Origin: an uncultured Prevotella sp.
GTDB taxonomy: Bacteria; Bacteroidota; Bacteroidia; Bacteroidales; Bacteroidaceae
Direction: 5' to 3'
NCBI GenBank assembly: GCA_905233245.1
Contig: CAJODK010000006.1
Coordinates: 1-56,200 of the forward strand
Length of the DNA: 56,200 nt
Made by a program: the position numbers and the translations under genes
Shown here: piece by piece, positions 1-8,286 of the stretch
Layout: each line of letters starts with the position of its first letter
Numbering within the stretch: the first letter of the stretch is position 1
The notes under the pieces: generated by a model
Seen by the model: only the letters and a program-made list of their open reading frames with translations
Told to the model about the DNA's origin: nothing
Database searches by the model: none

Positions 1-571
1 ACTTCTTGCTTCCATTCTGTCTTCAGTTCTGACGTTGGCTGGGAGAGAACATCTTCTATGTCTTCTGTCAACTTAGTACAGAAATCACCCTTTACGCCTT
101 TCACGTCCTCTACAATCAGGTCGTTCTCTGAAAGAACAGACAAAGTGTATTCAAGATTAGGACCGAAGTTAACTATCATACCATTAGGTTGTTTGTTCAC
201 TTCGTACCTCGTAGCATTTAAATCAAGTTTTCTCAAGACTTTGTCAACAGCCACCTCAATATAGGCATTCCGAAATTGATCCGCTATTATCTTGTCTTCG
301 TCAGGATTGTAACCTTGATGGTGCTCTACAAAGAGTTCGTACTTGTCTTGCTCAACACGACAGACAAAGATATGTCCTCCTTCTATTTCACCAACAATAG
401 CTCGATATTGCTTATGGCCAGCATATCCTAACCTTCCTAATACTTGCTTTCCAAAGTCAGATGAAAACTCTGATACCATCTCCGTTGAACAGTTAATATT
501 CATCTTCCGAAAAGCTCTGACAATGGCATCTTCACTCGTATATGAGAAATCAAATTTTGTGCAGTGTGACA
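1..571 (-). CDS. DUF1257 (Ycf35-like) plus DUF2997-like fusion protein, 3' end outside window
   Basis: An open frame of 190 codons reads from an ATG at 571 and runs off the left edge. The first 125 residues start MSHCTKFDF and contain YELFVEHHQGYN and a late NGMIVNFG segment, which resemble the Ycf35/DUF1257 layout (short beta strands, a tyrosine-rich middle, a helix, a final strand). Residues from about 140 (LEYTLSVLSEN, GVKGDFC, LTEDIEDVL, LKTEW) resemble DUF2997, normally a separate small protein encoded beside DUF1257 and an AAA ATPase. The two therefore look fused, which is my inference. The function of these families is not established. The start is 12 bases after the stop of a 36-codon ORF, which suggests co-transcription. 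An AAA ATPase may lie just beyond the window edge. Confidence 0.6.
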
Positions 572-583
572 TAATTCTTAACG

Positions 584-694
584 TTAATCATTAAGGATAC
601 CCGTACCTGTTTTCCCAGGTTTTATTACTGGGCGTATTATGCGCTTTTCCACATTTGGTTTCTCTTGTTTGGCCTGTTCATTCTGTTTACACAT
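584..694 (-). CDS. small ORF, 36 residues, upstream of the DUF1257-like gene
   Basis: ATG at 694 to TAA at 584 encodes a basic, polar peptide rich in Lys, Gln and Asn in its first half, with RIIRPVIKPGKTGTGILND at the C-terminus. It lies 12 bases before the DUF1257-like start and behind the structured leader at 762-998. I do not recognise a family. It may be a true small protein of the module or a leader peptide; the only support is position and an uninterrupted frame. Confidence 0.35.
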   Translation of the reverse strand: MCKQNEQAKQEKPNVEKRIIRPVIKPGKTGTGILND

Positions 695-761
695 AATTCA
701 TAAATGTGCGTCGTTTAGACTCAATGACGCTTTTTTGTAATAGTTTAAGTTTTAGTTAAGA

Positions 762-998
762 CAAAAAGAAGTGTGAGCCTGTCAGCTAATCCAACTGAAG
801 GCCTTCGACTGCCCGAGAAAAAGATTAGAAAAAACAGCTCACACCCTATGTATGTAGTAATAGTATAAATTCTACTACTATCATAACCAAGGGAAGAACG
901 TCTTAACATTTCCATTTTCTCGTGAGAGTTGTCGAAGTTCTCAGTTTGGAAAAAGCTAAACGCTTCCTATGTCATGTCTGCAACGGATTTTCCGTCAC
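762..998 (-). ncRNA. candidate structured leader RNA or small RNA ending in a terminator-like hairpin
   Basis: A TAnnTTTG element at 1003-1010 would start a minus-strand transcript near 998. Downstream are nested hairpins. The first is ACGG/CCGT near the 5' end. At 855-880 a 9-pair stem (one G-U) carries an AT loop. A larger element at 771-844 has an outer stem GTGTGAGC/GCTCACAC extended by three pairs after a bulge, and an inner stem CTAATC/GATTAG (786-791 with 823-828). The outer stem is followed by a T-rich run (770-759), like a terminator. It could be an attenuated leader of the 694 and 571 genes or a separate sRNA. No known family was recognised. Confidence 0.45.
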
Positions 999-1002
999 GG
1001 TG

Positions 1003-1010
1003 CAAAGATA
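1003..1010 (-). promoter_or_regulatory. -7 element (TATCTTTG) of the structured leader RNA
   Basis: TAnnTTTG on the minus strand followed by C, the usual Bacteroidetes -7 box. No TTTG is correctly spaced at -33; the nearest is only 12 bases upstream. The surrounding 1020-1150 is very AT-rich and holds no gene I can support. Confidence 0.45.
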
Positions 1011-1151
1011 AGAATAATTTATCAAAAAACGTTCAATGTGAGCTGTATTTTTTGCAAATATATTTATTTTTTCTTAATTTCTGCCACTTTTAAAACAAAA
1101 ATATTTCATTTTTTTGTTATTCTATATATAATAATAATCGACTATTTTCTA

Positions 1152-1532
1152 CTATTTCTTCAAAACTACACTTTTGTAACCTTCAATGAATTGTTTACAA
1201 TATTCATCCAACAGATCATTACTGATATTATCTCCGTAATCTTCTTTGTATGCCGTTCTTGCTATAACATTCTGTATATGAGCAAGTCCTTGATCGAGCG
1301 TTCTACCCATCTGTACATAATAGCGCAAAGCATCTCCACCATCACTATAGCCAAATTTCTTTCCATCATTAAATCCTAATTCTCGGATTTCATCTTTTTT
1401 ACTTTTTGGTGGTGTTTGTACTTCTTCTTGTTGATCTTGATTTTTTGAATTCTCACTTGTTTCTTCATCTGATGCAGCAAAACCTACCGCAAAAACAGCT
1501 AAAACCGCTAATGTCCAAAAATACTTTCTCAT
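1152..1532 (-). CDS. secreted or periplasmic hypothetical protein
   Basis: 126 residues. The N-terminus (MRKYFWTLAVLAVFAVGFAAS) is a clear signal peptide, followed by an acidic, Gln/Glu/Lys-rich linker to about residue 48. A compact C-terminal domain (48-126) contains LGFNDGKKFGYSDGGDALRYY, DQGLAHIQNVIARTAY and a DEYCKQFIEGYKSV helix. No family recognised. There is no cysteine at the cleavage site, so it is not an obvious lipoprotein. Its ATG overlaps the stop of the VanZ-like gene by four bases (ATGA), so the two are probably translationally coupled. Confidence 0.75.
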   Translation of the reverse strand: MRKYFWTLAVLAVFAVGFAASDEETSENSKNQDQQEEVQTPPKSKKDEIRELGFNDGKKFGYSDGGDALRYYVQMGRTLDQGLAHIQNVIARTAYKEDYGDNISNDLLDEYCKQFIEGYKSVVLKK

Positions 1533-1969
1533 AAGTTTTTAATTTTAAAATTAATACATAAATGTTTAATAAAAAGGATTCCTATATAGAATGTTGGTGG
1601 AATCATGTAGCACAGCAAATCTACTATATCGAATGTTCCACGAACCAAATCACTGTATTGAAGGAGCTCACTGCATATTGTTATAACAGGTACAATGGAG
1701 AGGATACAATACTTTAGAAGTGACCTGTCATTATACCAAATAGTATCAATGAGCAAGATGTATGCTGCACAATACAACCCATCTGGAAGGCTGAATCTAA
1801 TAAAATCAGGAACTTTCCATTCTCGAACGATGTCACGAGCATGCTCAACTAAGTTAGATAACCCCAAGACTGAGCACCATTGATAAATATTGATGGATTT
1901 ACTACGAAAGAGCAAATATATCATACAACCAAATGCAAGAAAGAATATAGCCAAAAGGACTTTTGACAT
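1529..1969 (-). CDS. VanZ-like membrane protein
   Basis: A small integral membrane protein with four hydrophobic segments. The SLPDGLY segment and, later, SELLQ followed by RGTFDIVDLLCYMIP match the VanZ-like pattern (an LPDG-type loop, then E-Q and a G-T-F-D-x-x-D motif). VanZ was named for teicoplanin resistance, but most homologs have no known role. I chose the ATG at 1969 (MSKVLLAIFF) because the upstream in-frame ATGs at 2032 and 2005 add a polar N-terminus unlike the family; those starts cannot be excluded. The protein lies behind a promoter at 2065-2072 and is coupled to the downstream secreted protein. Confidence 0.7.
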   Translation of the reverse strand: MSKVLLAIFFLAFGCMIYLLFRSKSINIYQWCSVLGLSNLVEHARDIVREWKVPDFIRFSLPDGLYCAAYILLIDTIWYNDRSLLKYCILSIVPVITICSELLQYSDLVRGTFDIVDLLCYMIPPTFYIGILFIKHLCINFKIKNL

Positions 1970-2064
1970 ATTCTTTGTTTTATATTGTATTGATGATTCA
2001 CACATGATAGTATTATTTATAATGATATGCAAGCCAATCTAGCTAAGGTTCAAGTTTACATGTG

Positions 2065-2072
2065 CAAAAGTA
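2065..2072 (-). promoter_or_regulatory. -7 element (TACTTTTG) for the VanZ-like gene
   Basis: TAnnTTTG on the minus strand, predicted start near 2058, giving a leader of 30 to 90 bases depending on which ATG is used. It lies just downstream of the kinase terminator hairpin, consistent with a new transcription unit. Confidence 0.5.
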
Positions 2073-2091
2073 GAGAAAGAATATAAAAAAA

Positions 2092-2116
2092 AGAAGAAAT
2101 GGCGTGACCATTTCTT
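2092..2116 (-). terminator. terminator after the kinase gene
   Basis: Stem AAGAAATGG/CCATTTCTT with a CGTGA loop, followed on the minus strand by a run of eight T. It begins six bases after the kinase stop codon. Confidence 0.7.
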
Positions 2117-2121
2117 CCATT

Positions 2122-3369
2122 TTACTTTTTTTCGCCATTACGGCGCATCTTAGCGAAAACATAACCAACAAGGGACTGGTAACGGGATTGACCATGCTGC
2201 ATAATGACTTTTTCTGGTATGTAGGGATATCTTCTTGCCACTTTAGCTGCAATATCAAGAGTCTGGATTTGAAACTCTGATGTTTTTTCTCTCCATGCAA
2301 TACCAGCAGTGGGCGATGGGAAAACAGAATCGCAAAAAGTGGCGATGGTTGCTTCGTAAGCCTGGTCGAGTTGTTTATCAAACTCGGCTTTCATCTGTTC
2401 AGCATTGCCGTCATAAACTGGTACTGGAGCAGGTGGTTGAGGTTTAGGCTCTATGACCGTTGGTGCTACATGTGGCTGGTCTGCGACATTATCTACCGCT
2501 CCTACTACTTTTACGACAGTGTCCTTTTCCTTAGTTTGGGTCACTTGTATGATAGTGTCTTTTTCTTTTTGAATAACGATGGGAGCGTCTGTATGTTTTG
2601 AAGAGTAGAAAAAAGCAATACTTGATGAAATTAAGATGAGAAGAAGGACAATGACTGAAAGTAGGAAATGATTATGAGAAGATATGTTTTTCTTTAACTC
2701 GTCTATCGACTGATAGCGATTCTGTGGCTTTTCTGCTATACATCGTGCTACCACCTTATTATATATATGGTGGTTGGGCAGTAGTTGTAAAATCTTGCCT
2801 ATAGCATAAATGTCTGTTCGTTCATCAACATTGCTCCCTGACAGTTGCTCTGGAGCAGCAAAGGCGTTGGTACGTCCCTGCGTATCAGTGAAGGTGTCTG
2901 TATAACAACATCCAAGGTCTGTCAACTTAACATCGCTATTGATACGAGTGAGCATAATGTTGTCTGGCTTCAGGTCGAGATGGAGCACCTGATGACTATG
3001 AAGATAGCTTACAACATCTAACAGCTGATGCAGGAATTTTTCTGTATTTTGCTTATTGAAATACCCAGGGTGCTTAGCAAGTCTATCGGTTAGAGTCTCA
3101 CCATCAACATACTCCATCAGGATGCCATCGTCAGTCAAGGATATATAGCGAACAAGGTTAGGGTGTTCTAAACGATAACCTGTCTCATATTCTTTGCGCT
3201 GAGCCTCTTGATAACGAATGTCACAAGCATATTCTGCCTTCAAGCGTTTCAGGAAATGTAACTTCCCGTAAAGTTTGACGCAGAAAGTGTCGCAAGTGGC
3301 TCCATTGGTATCAATGGGCTCAATCGACTCAAAACGAGGCTGTGTATTAGAGAATTGCGAAGACTCCAC
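2122..3369 (-). CDS. membrane-anchored Ser/Thr protein kinase
   Basis: 415 residues. The Hanks-type kinase domain covers about residues 15-225: lysine in FLKRLK (near 41), catalytic loop HLDLKPDN (130-137), metal motif DLG in place of DFG (151-153), APE at 172-174 and DIYAIG for subdomain IX. The glycine loop is degenerate. One transmembrane helix lies at about 234-256, then a Pro/Lys linker and a C-terminal domain (from about 320, roughly 95 residues) that I do not recognise. The kinase faces the cytoplasm and the tail the periplasm. It follows the DNA-binding-like protein by 24 bases, so the pair probably forms a signalling module. The substrate is unknown. Confidence 0.9.
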   Translation of the reverse strand: MESSQFSNTQPRFESIEPIDTNGATCDTFCVKLYGKLHFLKRLKAEYACDIRYQEAQRKEYETGYRLEHPNLVRYISLTDDGILMEYVDGETLTDRLAKHPGYFNKQNTEKFLHQLLDVVSYLHSHQVLHLDLKPDNIMLTRINSDVKLTDLGCCYTDTFTDTQGRTNAFAAPEQLSGSNVDERTDIYAIGKILQLLPNHHIYNKVVARCIAEKPQNRYQSIDELKKNISSHNHFLLSVIVLLLILISSSIAFFYSSKHTDAPIVIQKEKDTIIQVTQTKEKDTVVKVVGAVDNVADQPHVAPTVIEPKPQPPAPVPVYDGNAEQMKAEFDKQLDQAYEATIATFCDSVFPSPTAGIAWREKTSEFQIQTLDIAAKVARRYPYIPEKVIMQHGQSRYQSLVGYVFAKMRRNGEKK

Positions 3370-3379
3370 AGAGAAAAAA

Positions 3380-3395
3380 ATGAGAATTGAGAATT
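3380..3395. repeat. short heptamer repeat between regulator and kinase
   Basis: Two copies of TGAGAAT in the 24-base gap; it belongs to the same class as the longer heptamer arrays elsewhere in the window. Confidence 0.4.
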
Positions 3396-3948
3396 AATGT
3401 AGGATGGATATTGACGAGAGCCCTGAAACACGACCTGCAGTAAATGGTCCTAATGTTGCTTTATCACGCCACACCTGCATGACAAGTAATGGATGATGGA
3501 GCACGAAATGGTGTATTTCCACTTCATCATCTGCTTGCAATTTGCTGTTCTCACTCTGCAGGACTTTATAATTATTGTTACCTAAATAACTAAACAACAA
3601 TCGGCGATCAGGCAGATAGGTAATTTCTACCTTGCTGTCTGGTTGCAAATCAACTGAACGGATTTCCTCATCAGAACTGTTGAAATCAGAATTTCCCTTG
3701 TCATCTACCTCAGACAATTCCTCCCAATGGGCATAGCCTAAATAACGGGCTATTGCATCAAGAGTACTGGTATGTGGCAATCTCTCATCCTGGGCAAAGC
3801 CAAGCAATCGCTTAAGAGTTGTCGAACCTATACGAACACCTGTTTTGCTCTGAATATCAAGAGACAACAATTCACACTCAGAAGGTATGTGCAAGGGCAC
3901 ACCAGACTTCTGCTTCAATAGTTCTATAATATGGAATGGTAGCTTCAT
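3394..3948 (-). CDS. helix-turn-helix-like regulator paired with the kinase
   Basis: 184 residues from the ATG at 3948. The upstream in-frame ATG at 4035 is rejected because it would read through a terminator and a promoter. The N-terminal 80 residues resemble a regulator domain frequent in Bacteroidetes: helices, then IGSTTLKRLLGF, TLDAIARYLGY and HWEEL. The C-terminal part (about 95-184) is predicted to be beta-rich, with YLPDRRLLFSYLG and VMQVWRDKATLGPFTAGRVSGL. No enzymatic motif is visible. It probably controls, or is phosphorylated by, the kinase encoded next (inference). The start codon is only six bases after the -7 box, so the mRNA may be leaderless. Confidence 0.7.
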   Translation of the reverse strand: MKLPFHIIELLKQKSGVPLHIPSECELLSLDIQSKTGVRIGSTTLKRLLGFAQDERLPHTSTLDAIARYLGYAHWEELSEVDDKGNSDFNSSDEEIRSVDLQPDSKVEITYLPDRRLLFSYLGNNNYKVLQSENSKLQADDEVEIHHFVLHHPLLVMQVWRDKATLGPFTAGRVSGLSSISILH

Positions 3949-3954
3949 GAACGG

Positions 3955-3986
3955 CAAAGTTAAGTATTTTTTCTGAAACAAACAAA
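3955..3986 (-). promoter_or_regulatory. promoter of the regulator-kinase pair
   Basis: -7 box TAACTTTG at 3955-3962 and TTTG at 3983-3986, 20 bases apart, the canonical Bacteroidetes arrangement. The ATG follows after six bases. Confidence 0.65.
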
Positions 3987-4016
3987 AAAAGTACAGGATT
4001 TTCGTCCTGTACTTTT
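3987..4016. terminator. bidirectional-looking terminator after the aminotransferase operon
   Basis: Stem AAAGTACAGGA/TCCTGTACTTT with a six-base loop, flanked by A-runs and T-runs on both sides. It closes the iorA-to-aminotransferase operon and separates it from the regulator promoter. Confidence 0.85.
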
Positions 4017-4046
4017 TGTTATAATCACCCCACACTGATGCAAGGC

Positions 4047-5372
4047 TTAAATCTTATTGTCTGCTGCGAAGGCGCGGATGCGCTCCTGGAAGAGGGGCTG
4101 CTGTGCCTGGCTGAAGAAGGAAGTGCAGATGCGCACGCCCTGCTGGGTGGAGCCCATGGTGTCGAGGGGGAAGACGGCGATGCCGTAGTACATGAGGGCA
4201 CGGGTGAGCTCCAGACCGGTCATGCCTGGATAGCAGACGGTAAAATAGAATCCGTCTGCGAGTGCCTCGCCCATGTCATTGTCATAGACAAGGTAGAACC
4301 CGTTCTGCAGGAGTACATCCTTCATAAAACGTGCACGGCGACCGTACTCCTTGACATCATTCAGGAAATTGAAACTGCCATCACAGGCTGCCTCCATCAG
4401 CGCCGCCATAGCTATCTGCACTGAGTGGGTGGTACCGCTGGAGAGGGTGTACATGAGACGATTGGTGAAGAAATTGCCAAACTCCCCTACCCCAAACTTC
4501 TCCTGCAGGGCTGGATAGACACGGTGATAGAGTTTATTAGAGATGCAAGTCACGCCAATACGCTGACCAGCGTAGGAGAATGCCTTGGAACCTGAAATCC
4601 ACAATACGTAGTTGTCGGTATAGCGTGCCACAGTTGCCTGATAGGGTGCCTGATAGGGATGTGACAAATCCTTACGGAAATCCATAGCGAAATATGCCAA
4701 ATCCTCAAGCACAAGTACATCGTACTTGGTGGCGAGCTCACCGATACCCTTCAGCTCCTCCTCGGTGAAACACACCCATGAGGGGTTGTTAGGGTTGGAA
4801 TAGACAATCGAATTGATATTGCCCTCGGAGAGCATCTCGTCTAGTTTCTGGATGAGCGCCTCACCGCGATAGTCGTGGATGTCGAGTCCCACGTGCCCGA
4901 GTCCGATGACGTCACACTGTGTGGTCTGCACAGGGAAGCCGGGTTGGATGAGGAGAACCTCACCCCGACCCTCTCCCAGGGAGAGGGAACTTAAGCCCAT
5001 GGCATGGTAGATGGCGGTGAAGGTGGCGAAGGTGCCCTGCATGCTGCCCGTAGTGGGAACACAGCAGAGGGGGTCAATGTCAACGCCTATGAATGCCTTG
5101 ACAAACTCTGATGCTGCCTTCTTGATGCGAGGTATGCCGCCATTGGGTGGGTACTGCGTGGCGCAACCATTCTGGAGTGCCTCCTGCTCTGCACGGAGGG
5201 CTATCTCCGATGGTTTGAGTCCTGGCACTCCCATCTCGAGGTGGATGATGGGCTCGCCTGTCTTCTCCTCCAACTGGCGTGAGAGGGTCTGAATGTCACG
5301 GATGGTGGCCTGGGAGAAGTCGCCGAGTCCCATCGCTTCGATGGTTGAGGAAACGATATTTTTGTCTAACAT
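4047..5372 (-). CDS. PLP-dependent class I/II aminotransferase
   Basis: 441 residues. Fold type I aminotransferase: YPPNGGIP substrate loop, YSNPNNPSW (PLP ring and substrate contact), LEDLAYF with the conserved Asp, and ISGSKAFSYAGQRIG carrying the Schiff-base lysine. Last gene of the iorAB-paaK operon, nine bases after paaK. This position suggests it interconverts aryl pyruvates and aromatic amino acids, the step next to indolepyruvate oxidoreductase (inference). An odd segment, SSLSLGEGRGE, precedes the conserved VLLIQPGFPV strand. It is encoded by a perfect 9-base inverted repeat resembling REP-type intergenic palindromes, inserted in frame. Confidence 0.9.
   Translation of the reverse strand: MLDKNIVSSTIEAMGLGDFSQATIRDIQTLSRQLEEKTGEPIIHLEMGVPGLKPSEIALRAEQEALQNGCATQYPPNGGIPRIKKAASEFVKAFIGVDIDPLCCVPTTGSMQGTFATFTAIYHAMGLSSLSLGEGRGEVLLIQPGFPVQTTQCDVIGLGHVGLDIHDYRGEALIQKLDEMLSEGNINSIVYSNPNNPSWVCFTEEELKGIGELATKYDVLVLEDLAYFAMDFRKDLSHPYQAPYQATVARYTDNYVLWISGSKAFSYAGQRIGVTCISNKLYHRVYPALQEKFGVGEFGNFFTNRLMYTLSSGTTHSVQIAMAALMEAACDGSFNFLNDVKEYGRRARFMKDVLLQNGFYLVYDNDMGEALADGFYFTVCYPGMTGLELTRALMYYGIAVFPLDTMGSTQQGVRICTSFFSQAQQPLFQERIRAFAADNKI
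4969..4987. repeat. REP-like palindrome inside the aminotransferase gene
   Basis: CCCTCTCCC-A-GGGAGAGGG, a perfect inverted repeat, with flanking CACCCCGA on one side. Such CT/GA-rich palindromes are usually intergenic; this copy is read through in frame as LSLGEGRG. Confidence 0.7.
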
Positions 5373-5381
5373 AATTCTATA

Positions 5382-6698
5382 CTATTTCCAGTCTGTGAGA
5401 AGTGTACGCTTGTCGAGTACGTGCTTAGCCTTGCCGGTAGAACGCTCGATATTGCCTGGTTCCTTGATGTGGATGTTTGGCTTGATGCCCACGAGGGAAA
5501 CGATGCGGTCGTAGAGCGGCTTGATGAATGGCATCTGCTTGGCAGGGTTCGGAGAGAAGTATTCCTCGCGCAGTTCGACATCGAGGTCGAAGGTGTCTTC
5601 GTTGTTCTTACGGTCAACGGTGATGAAGTACTGCGGTGTGAATACCGGGAACTCTGTCAGCACGGTCTCTATCTGTGATGGGAAGACATTGACGCCACGG
5701 ATGATGAGCATATCATCGGAACGACCCAGAATCTTGCCGAGGCGCACGGTGGTGCGTCCGCATTCACACTTATCGTAGATGAGGTGAGTGAGGTCGCGAG
5801 TACGGTAACGCAGGATTGGCATAGCCTCCTTGCAGAGCGAGGTGAACACGAGTTCGCCCTCTTCGCCTGGCTCTACGGGTTCGAGTGTCTCAGGGTTGAT
5901 GATTTCAGGATAGAAGAAATCCTCGGCTACGTGGGTGCCGTTCTGGAACTCACACTCGCCGCCCACGCCAGGACCGCACATCTCGGTGAGTCCGTAGATG
6001 TCGAGCGCCTTGATGTGGAGTTTCTTCTCCAACTCACGACGTATGCCCCAGGTCCAAGGTTCTGCGCCGAAGAAGCCCACACGGAGCTTGAGGTCGTCGG
6101 CACTGATGTTAGGACTCTTCTCTATCACCTCAGCCAGATGGAGGGCGTAGGAAGGGGTACAGCAGATGGCGGTAGTACCGAAGTCTTTCATCAGCATTAT
6201 CTGCTTCTCGGAATTACCGGCTGAGATAGGCAACTGTACGGCTCCGCGAGCGAGGACACCGTCATGTGCTCCCAGACCGCCTGTGAAGAGTCCGTATCCG
6301 TAAGCCACCTGAACGACGTCGCCAGGGCCTATGTCACCTACTGCCAATACACGTGCCACGCACTCTGCCCACATCTTCAGGTCGTTCTTGGTATAGGTGC
6401 CTACGACGGGTTTGCCTGTAGTGCCTGATGATGCGTGGATACGCACTACTTCCTCCATTGGCACTGCATTGAGACCGAAGGGGTACTCGTCACGCAGGTC
6501 GTGCTTGGTAGTGAAGGGCAGTTTGTAGATATCCTGCACACCGTGTATATCCTCTGGTTTGACGCCCATCTTGTCCATCTTGCGACGGTAGAAGGGCACG
6601 TTTTCGTAACATCTCTTTACTGTGGCTACGAGTCTCTCAGACTGTAGCTTGGTCATGGACTCGCGGTCCATGCATTCCATTTCGCGATTGAGAATCAT
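5382..6698 (-). CDS. paaK: phenylacetate-CoA ligase family protein (first copy)
   Basis: 438 residues, ANL adenylate-forming fold. The ATP-binding loop SSGTTGKP is near residues 90-97, followed by YGYGLFTGG, DIYGLTEMCGPG (A5-like), YRTRDLTH and GRSDDMLIIRGVNVFPSQIE, and the C-terminal GKAKHVLDKR region. It converts an aryl acetate, ATP and CoA to the aryl acetyl-CoA thioester in the cytoplasm. It sits 13 bases after the symporter and nine before the aminotransferase. A second paaK lies further upstream in the same operon; the copies are divergent, which suggests different aryl acetate substrates (inference). Confidence 0.93.
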   Translation of the reverse strand: MILNREMECMDRESMTKLQSERLVATVKRCYENVPFYRRKMDKMGVKPEDIHGVQDIYKLPFTTKHDLRDEYPFGLNAVPMEEVVRIHASSGTTGKPVVGTYTKNDLKMWAECVARVLAVGDIGPGDVVQVAYGYGLFTGGLGAHDGVLARGAVQLPISAGNSEKQIMLMKDFGTTAICCTPSYALHLAEVIEKSPNISADDLKLRVGFFGAEPWTWGIRRELEKKLHIKALDIYGLTEMCGPGVGGECEFQNGTHVAEDFFYPEIINPETLEPVEPGEEGELVFTSLCKEAMPILRYRTRDLTHLIYDKCECGRTTVRLGKILGRSDDMLIIRGVNVFPSQIETVLTEFPVFTPQYFITVDRKNNEDTFDLDVELREEYFSPNPAKQMPFIKPLYDRIVSLVGIKPNIHIKEPGNIERSTGKAKHVLDKRTLLTDWK

Positions 6699-6711
6699 TG
6701 TTTTTTAGGAG

Positions 6712-8286
6712 TTAAGGAATACTTCTTTCTTTATAGCAGGCGAAAATCTTATTTATTACTTTCTGGCTCATCTTTGGTGTAGTGAGACTCACGATGCCTA
6801 CCACGAGGAAGCCGCCCACCATTGCTATGGCACCGCAGTCAATAGGATTGACAGGATTGCCCAGCAGCATATTGACTACCGTGATGCCCACGCCCCAAGC
6901 AAAGCATGCCCATACGGCGGAGCGGGTGACGCCCTTCCAGTAGAGACCCAGCATGAAGGGAGCAAGGAAGGCTCCTGCCAGAGCACCCCATGAGATGCCC
7001 ATCAACTGAGCGATAAACTGTGGTGGATTGAGGGCTATCATCAGTGAGATGACGATGAAGAATACTATCAGCACTCGCATCACAACGACCTTGCGGCGCT
7101 CTATCTTCTCTGCCACAATATCGTCTATCTCACCGCCTTCTACCTCGCCTGTCTCCGACTTCTTGTCACGATAGATAAGGTCGAGCGTCATAGTGGAAGA
7201 GGAAGTGAGCACCAGTCCTGCCAGTGTGGACATGGAGGCTGAGAGCACGAGGAGTATCACCAGTGCGATGAGGAAGTCGGGCAGAGTCTCGAGCATAGAT
7301 GGCACGATATTGTCATATACGAACTTACCCTTCTCTGCATTGAAGGCAGTAGGCACGAAGAGTCGGCCGAAACCTCCGAGGAAGTAGCAACCGCCTGCCA
7401 CGATAAGGGCGAAGATGGTAGAGATGATGGTGCCGCGCTTGATAGCCGACTCATCGGTGATGGAGTAGAACTTGCCCACCATCTGTGGCAGTCCCCATGT
7501 GCCCAGCGATGTCAACACCACTACGCCAAAGAGCGAGAGCGGATTGGGGCCAAACCACGAAGCGAAGTCGCCTGCCTGGAAATTGTCGTATAGTTCCTTG
7601 CCACGCTGTGTGAGGTCATCCTGATTGGGCACCTGTGCGAGCATCTTGTGGTAAGCCTCCACGAGACCGCCCTGCGAATTGAGCACTACGGCGATGACGG
7701 TGGTGATGCCCACGAGCATGATGATACCCTGTATGAAGTCGTTGATGGCAGTAGCCTTGTAGCCACCCAGTATCACATAGACAGCCGTCAGGAGTGCCAT
7801 CGTCACAGCACAGTATTCGTAAGGCACGCCGAAGCCCATCTCAAAGAGTTTAGAGATACCCATATACACGCCTGCGGTATAAGGAATAAGGAACACGAAG
7901 GCGATGATGGAGGCCACAATGCGCAGTCCCTCGTCACCAAAGCGCGTACCGAAGAAGTCGGGCATGGTGCGTGACTCGATATGCTGTGTCATCAGGCGCG
8001 TCCTGCGACCCAGCACCAGCCATGCCAGCAGCGAACCGATGACAGCATTGCCTACGCCGATCCAACTGGATGACATACCGTACTTCCATCCAAACTGTCC
8101 TGCGTAGCCTACGAAGACCACCGCAGAAAAATAAGACGTACCGAAGGCGAAGGCCGTGAGCCAACCACCGACGTTACGTCCACCCAATACAAAGCCATCG
8201 ACGGTGCTTGCTTGACGACGGCTGTACACTCCTACTGCTATCGTGAGGCAGAGGAAGATTACTGTAAGTATGATTTTTATAAGCAT
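6712..8286 (-). CDS. sodium:solute symporter (SSS family)
   Basis: 524 residues, about 13 hydrophobic segments along the whole length. Family-typical stretches include GGRNVGGWLTAFAFGTSYFSA near the N-terminus, GGYKATAINDFIQGIIM and LVLSASMSTLAGLVLTSSSTM, all characteristic of PutP-type sodium symporters. The substrate cannot be read from the sequence. Its place between a porin gene and paaK suggests uptake of aryl acetates or related carboxylates for the operon (inference). It starts 19 bases after the porin stop, across a short heptamer repeat. Confidence 0.93.
   Translation of the reverse strand: MLIKIILTVIFLCLTIAVGVYSRRQASTVDGFVLGGRNVGGWLTAFAFGTSYFSAVVFVGYAGQFGWKYGMSSSWIGVGNAVIGSLLAWLVLGRRTRLMTQHIESRTMPDFFGTRFGDEGLRIVASIIAFVFLIPYTAGVYMGISKLFEMGFGVPYEYCAVTMALLTAVYVILGGYKATAINDFIQGIIMLVGITTVIAVVLNSQGGLVEAYHKMLAQVPNQDDLTQRGKELYDNFQAGDFASWFGPNPLSLFGVVVLTSLGTWGLPQMVGKFYSITDESAIKRGTIISTIFALIVAGGCYFLGGFGRLFVPTAFNAEKGKFVYDNIVPSMLETLPDFLIALVILLVLSASMSTLAGLVLTSSSTMTLDLIYRDKKSETGEVEGGEIDDIVAEKIERRKVVVMRVLIVFFIVISLMIALNPPQFIAQLMGISWGALAGAFLAPFMLGLYWKGVTRSAVWACFAWGVGITVVNMLLGNPVNPIDCGAIAMVGGFLVVGIVSLTTPKMSQKVINKIFACYKERSIP

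Noticed and set aside
969..1379. Plus-strand open frame of 136 codons overlapping the leader and the secreted protein gene
   Set aside because: Composition is that of AT-rich non-coding DNA and it is antisense to a gene with a good signal peptide.
3949..4035. Longer start for the regulator at 4035
   Set aside because: The extension would translate a terminator hairpin and a perfect promoter.
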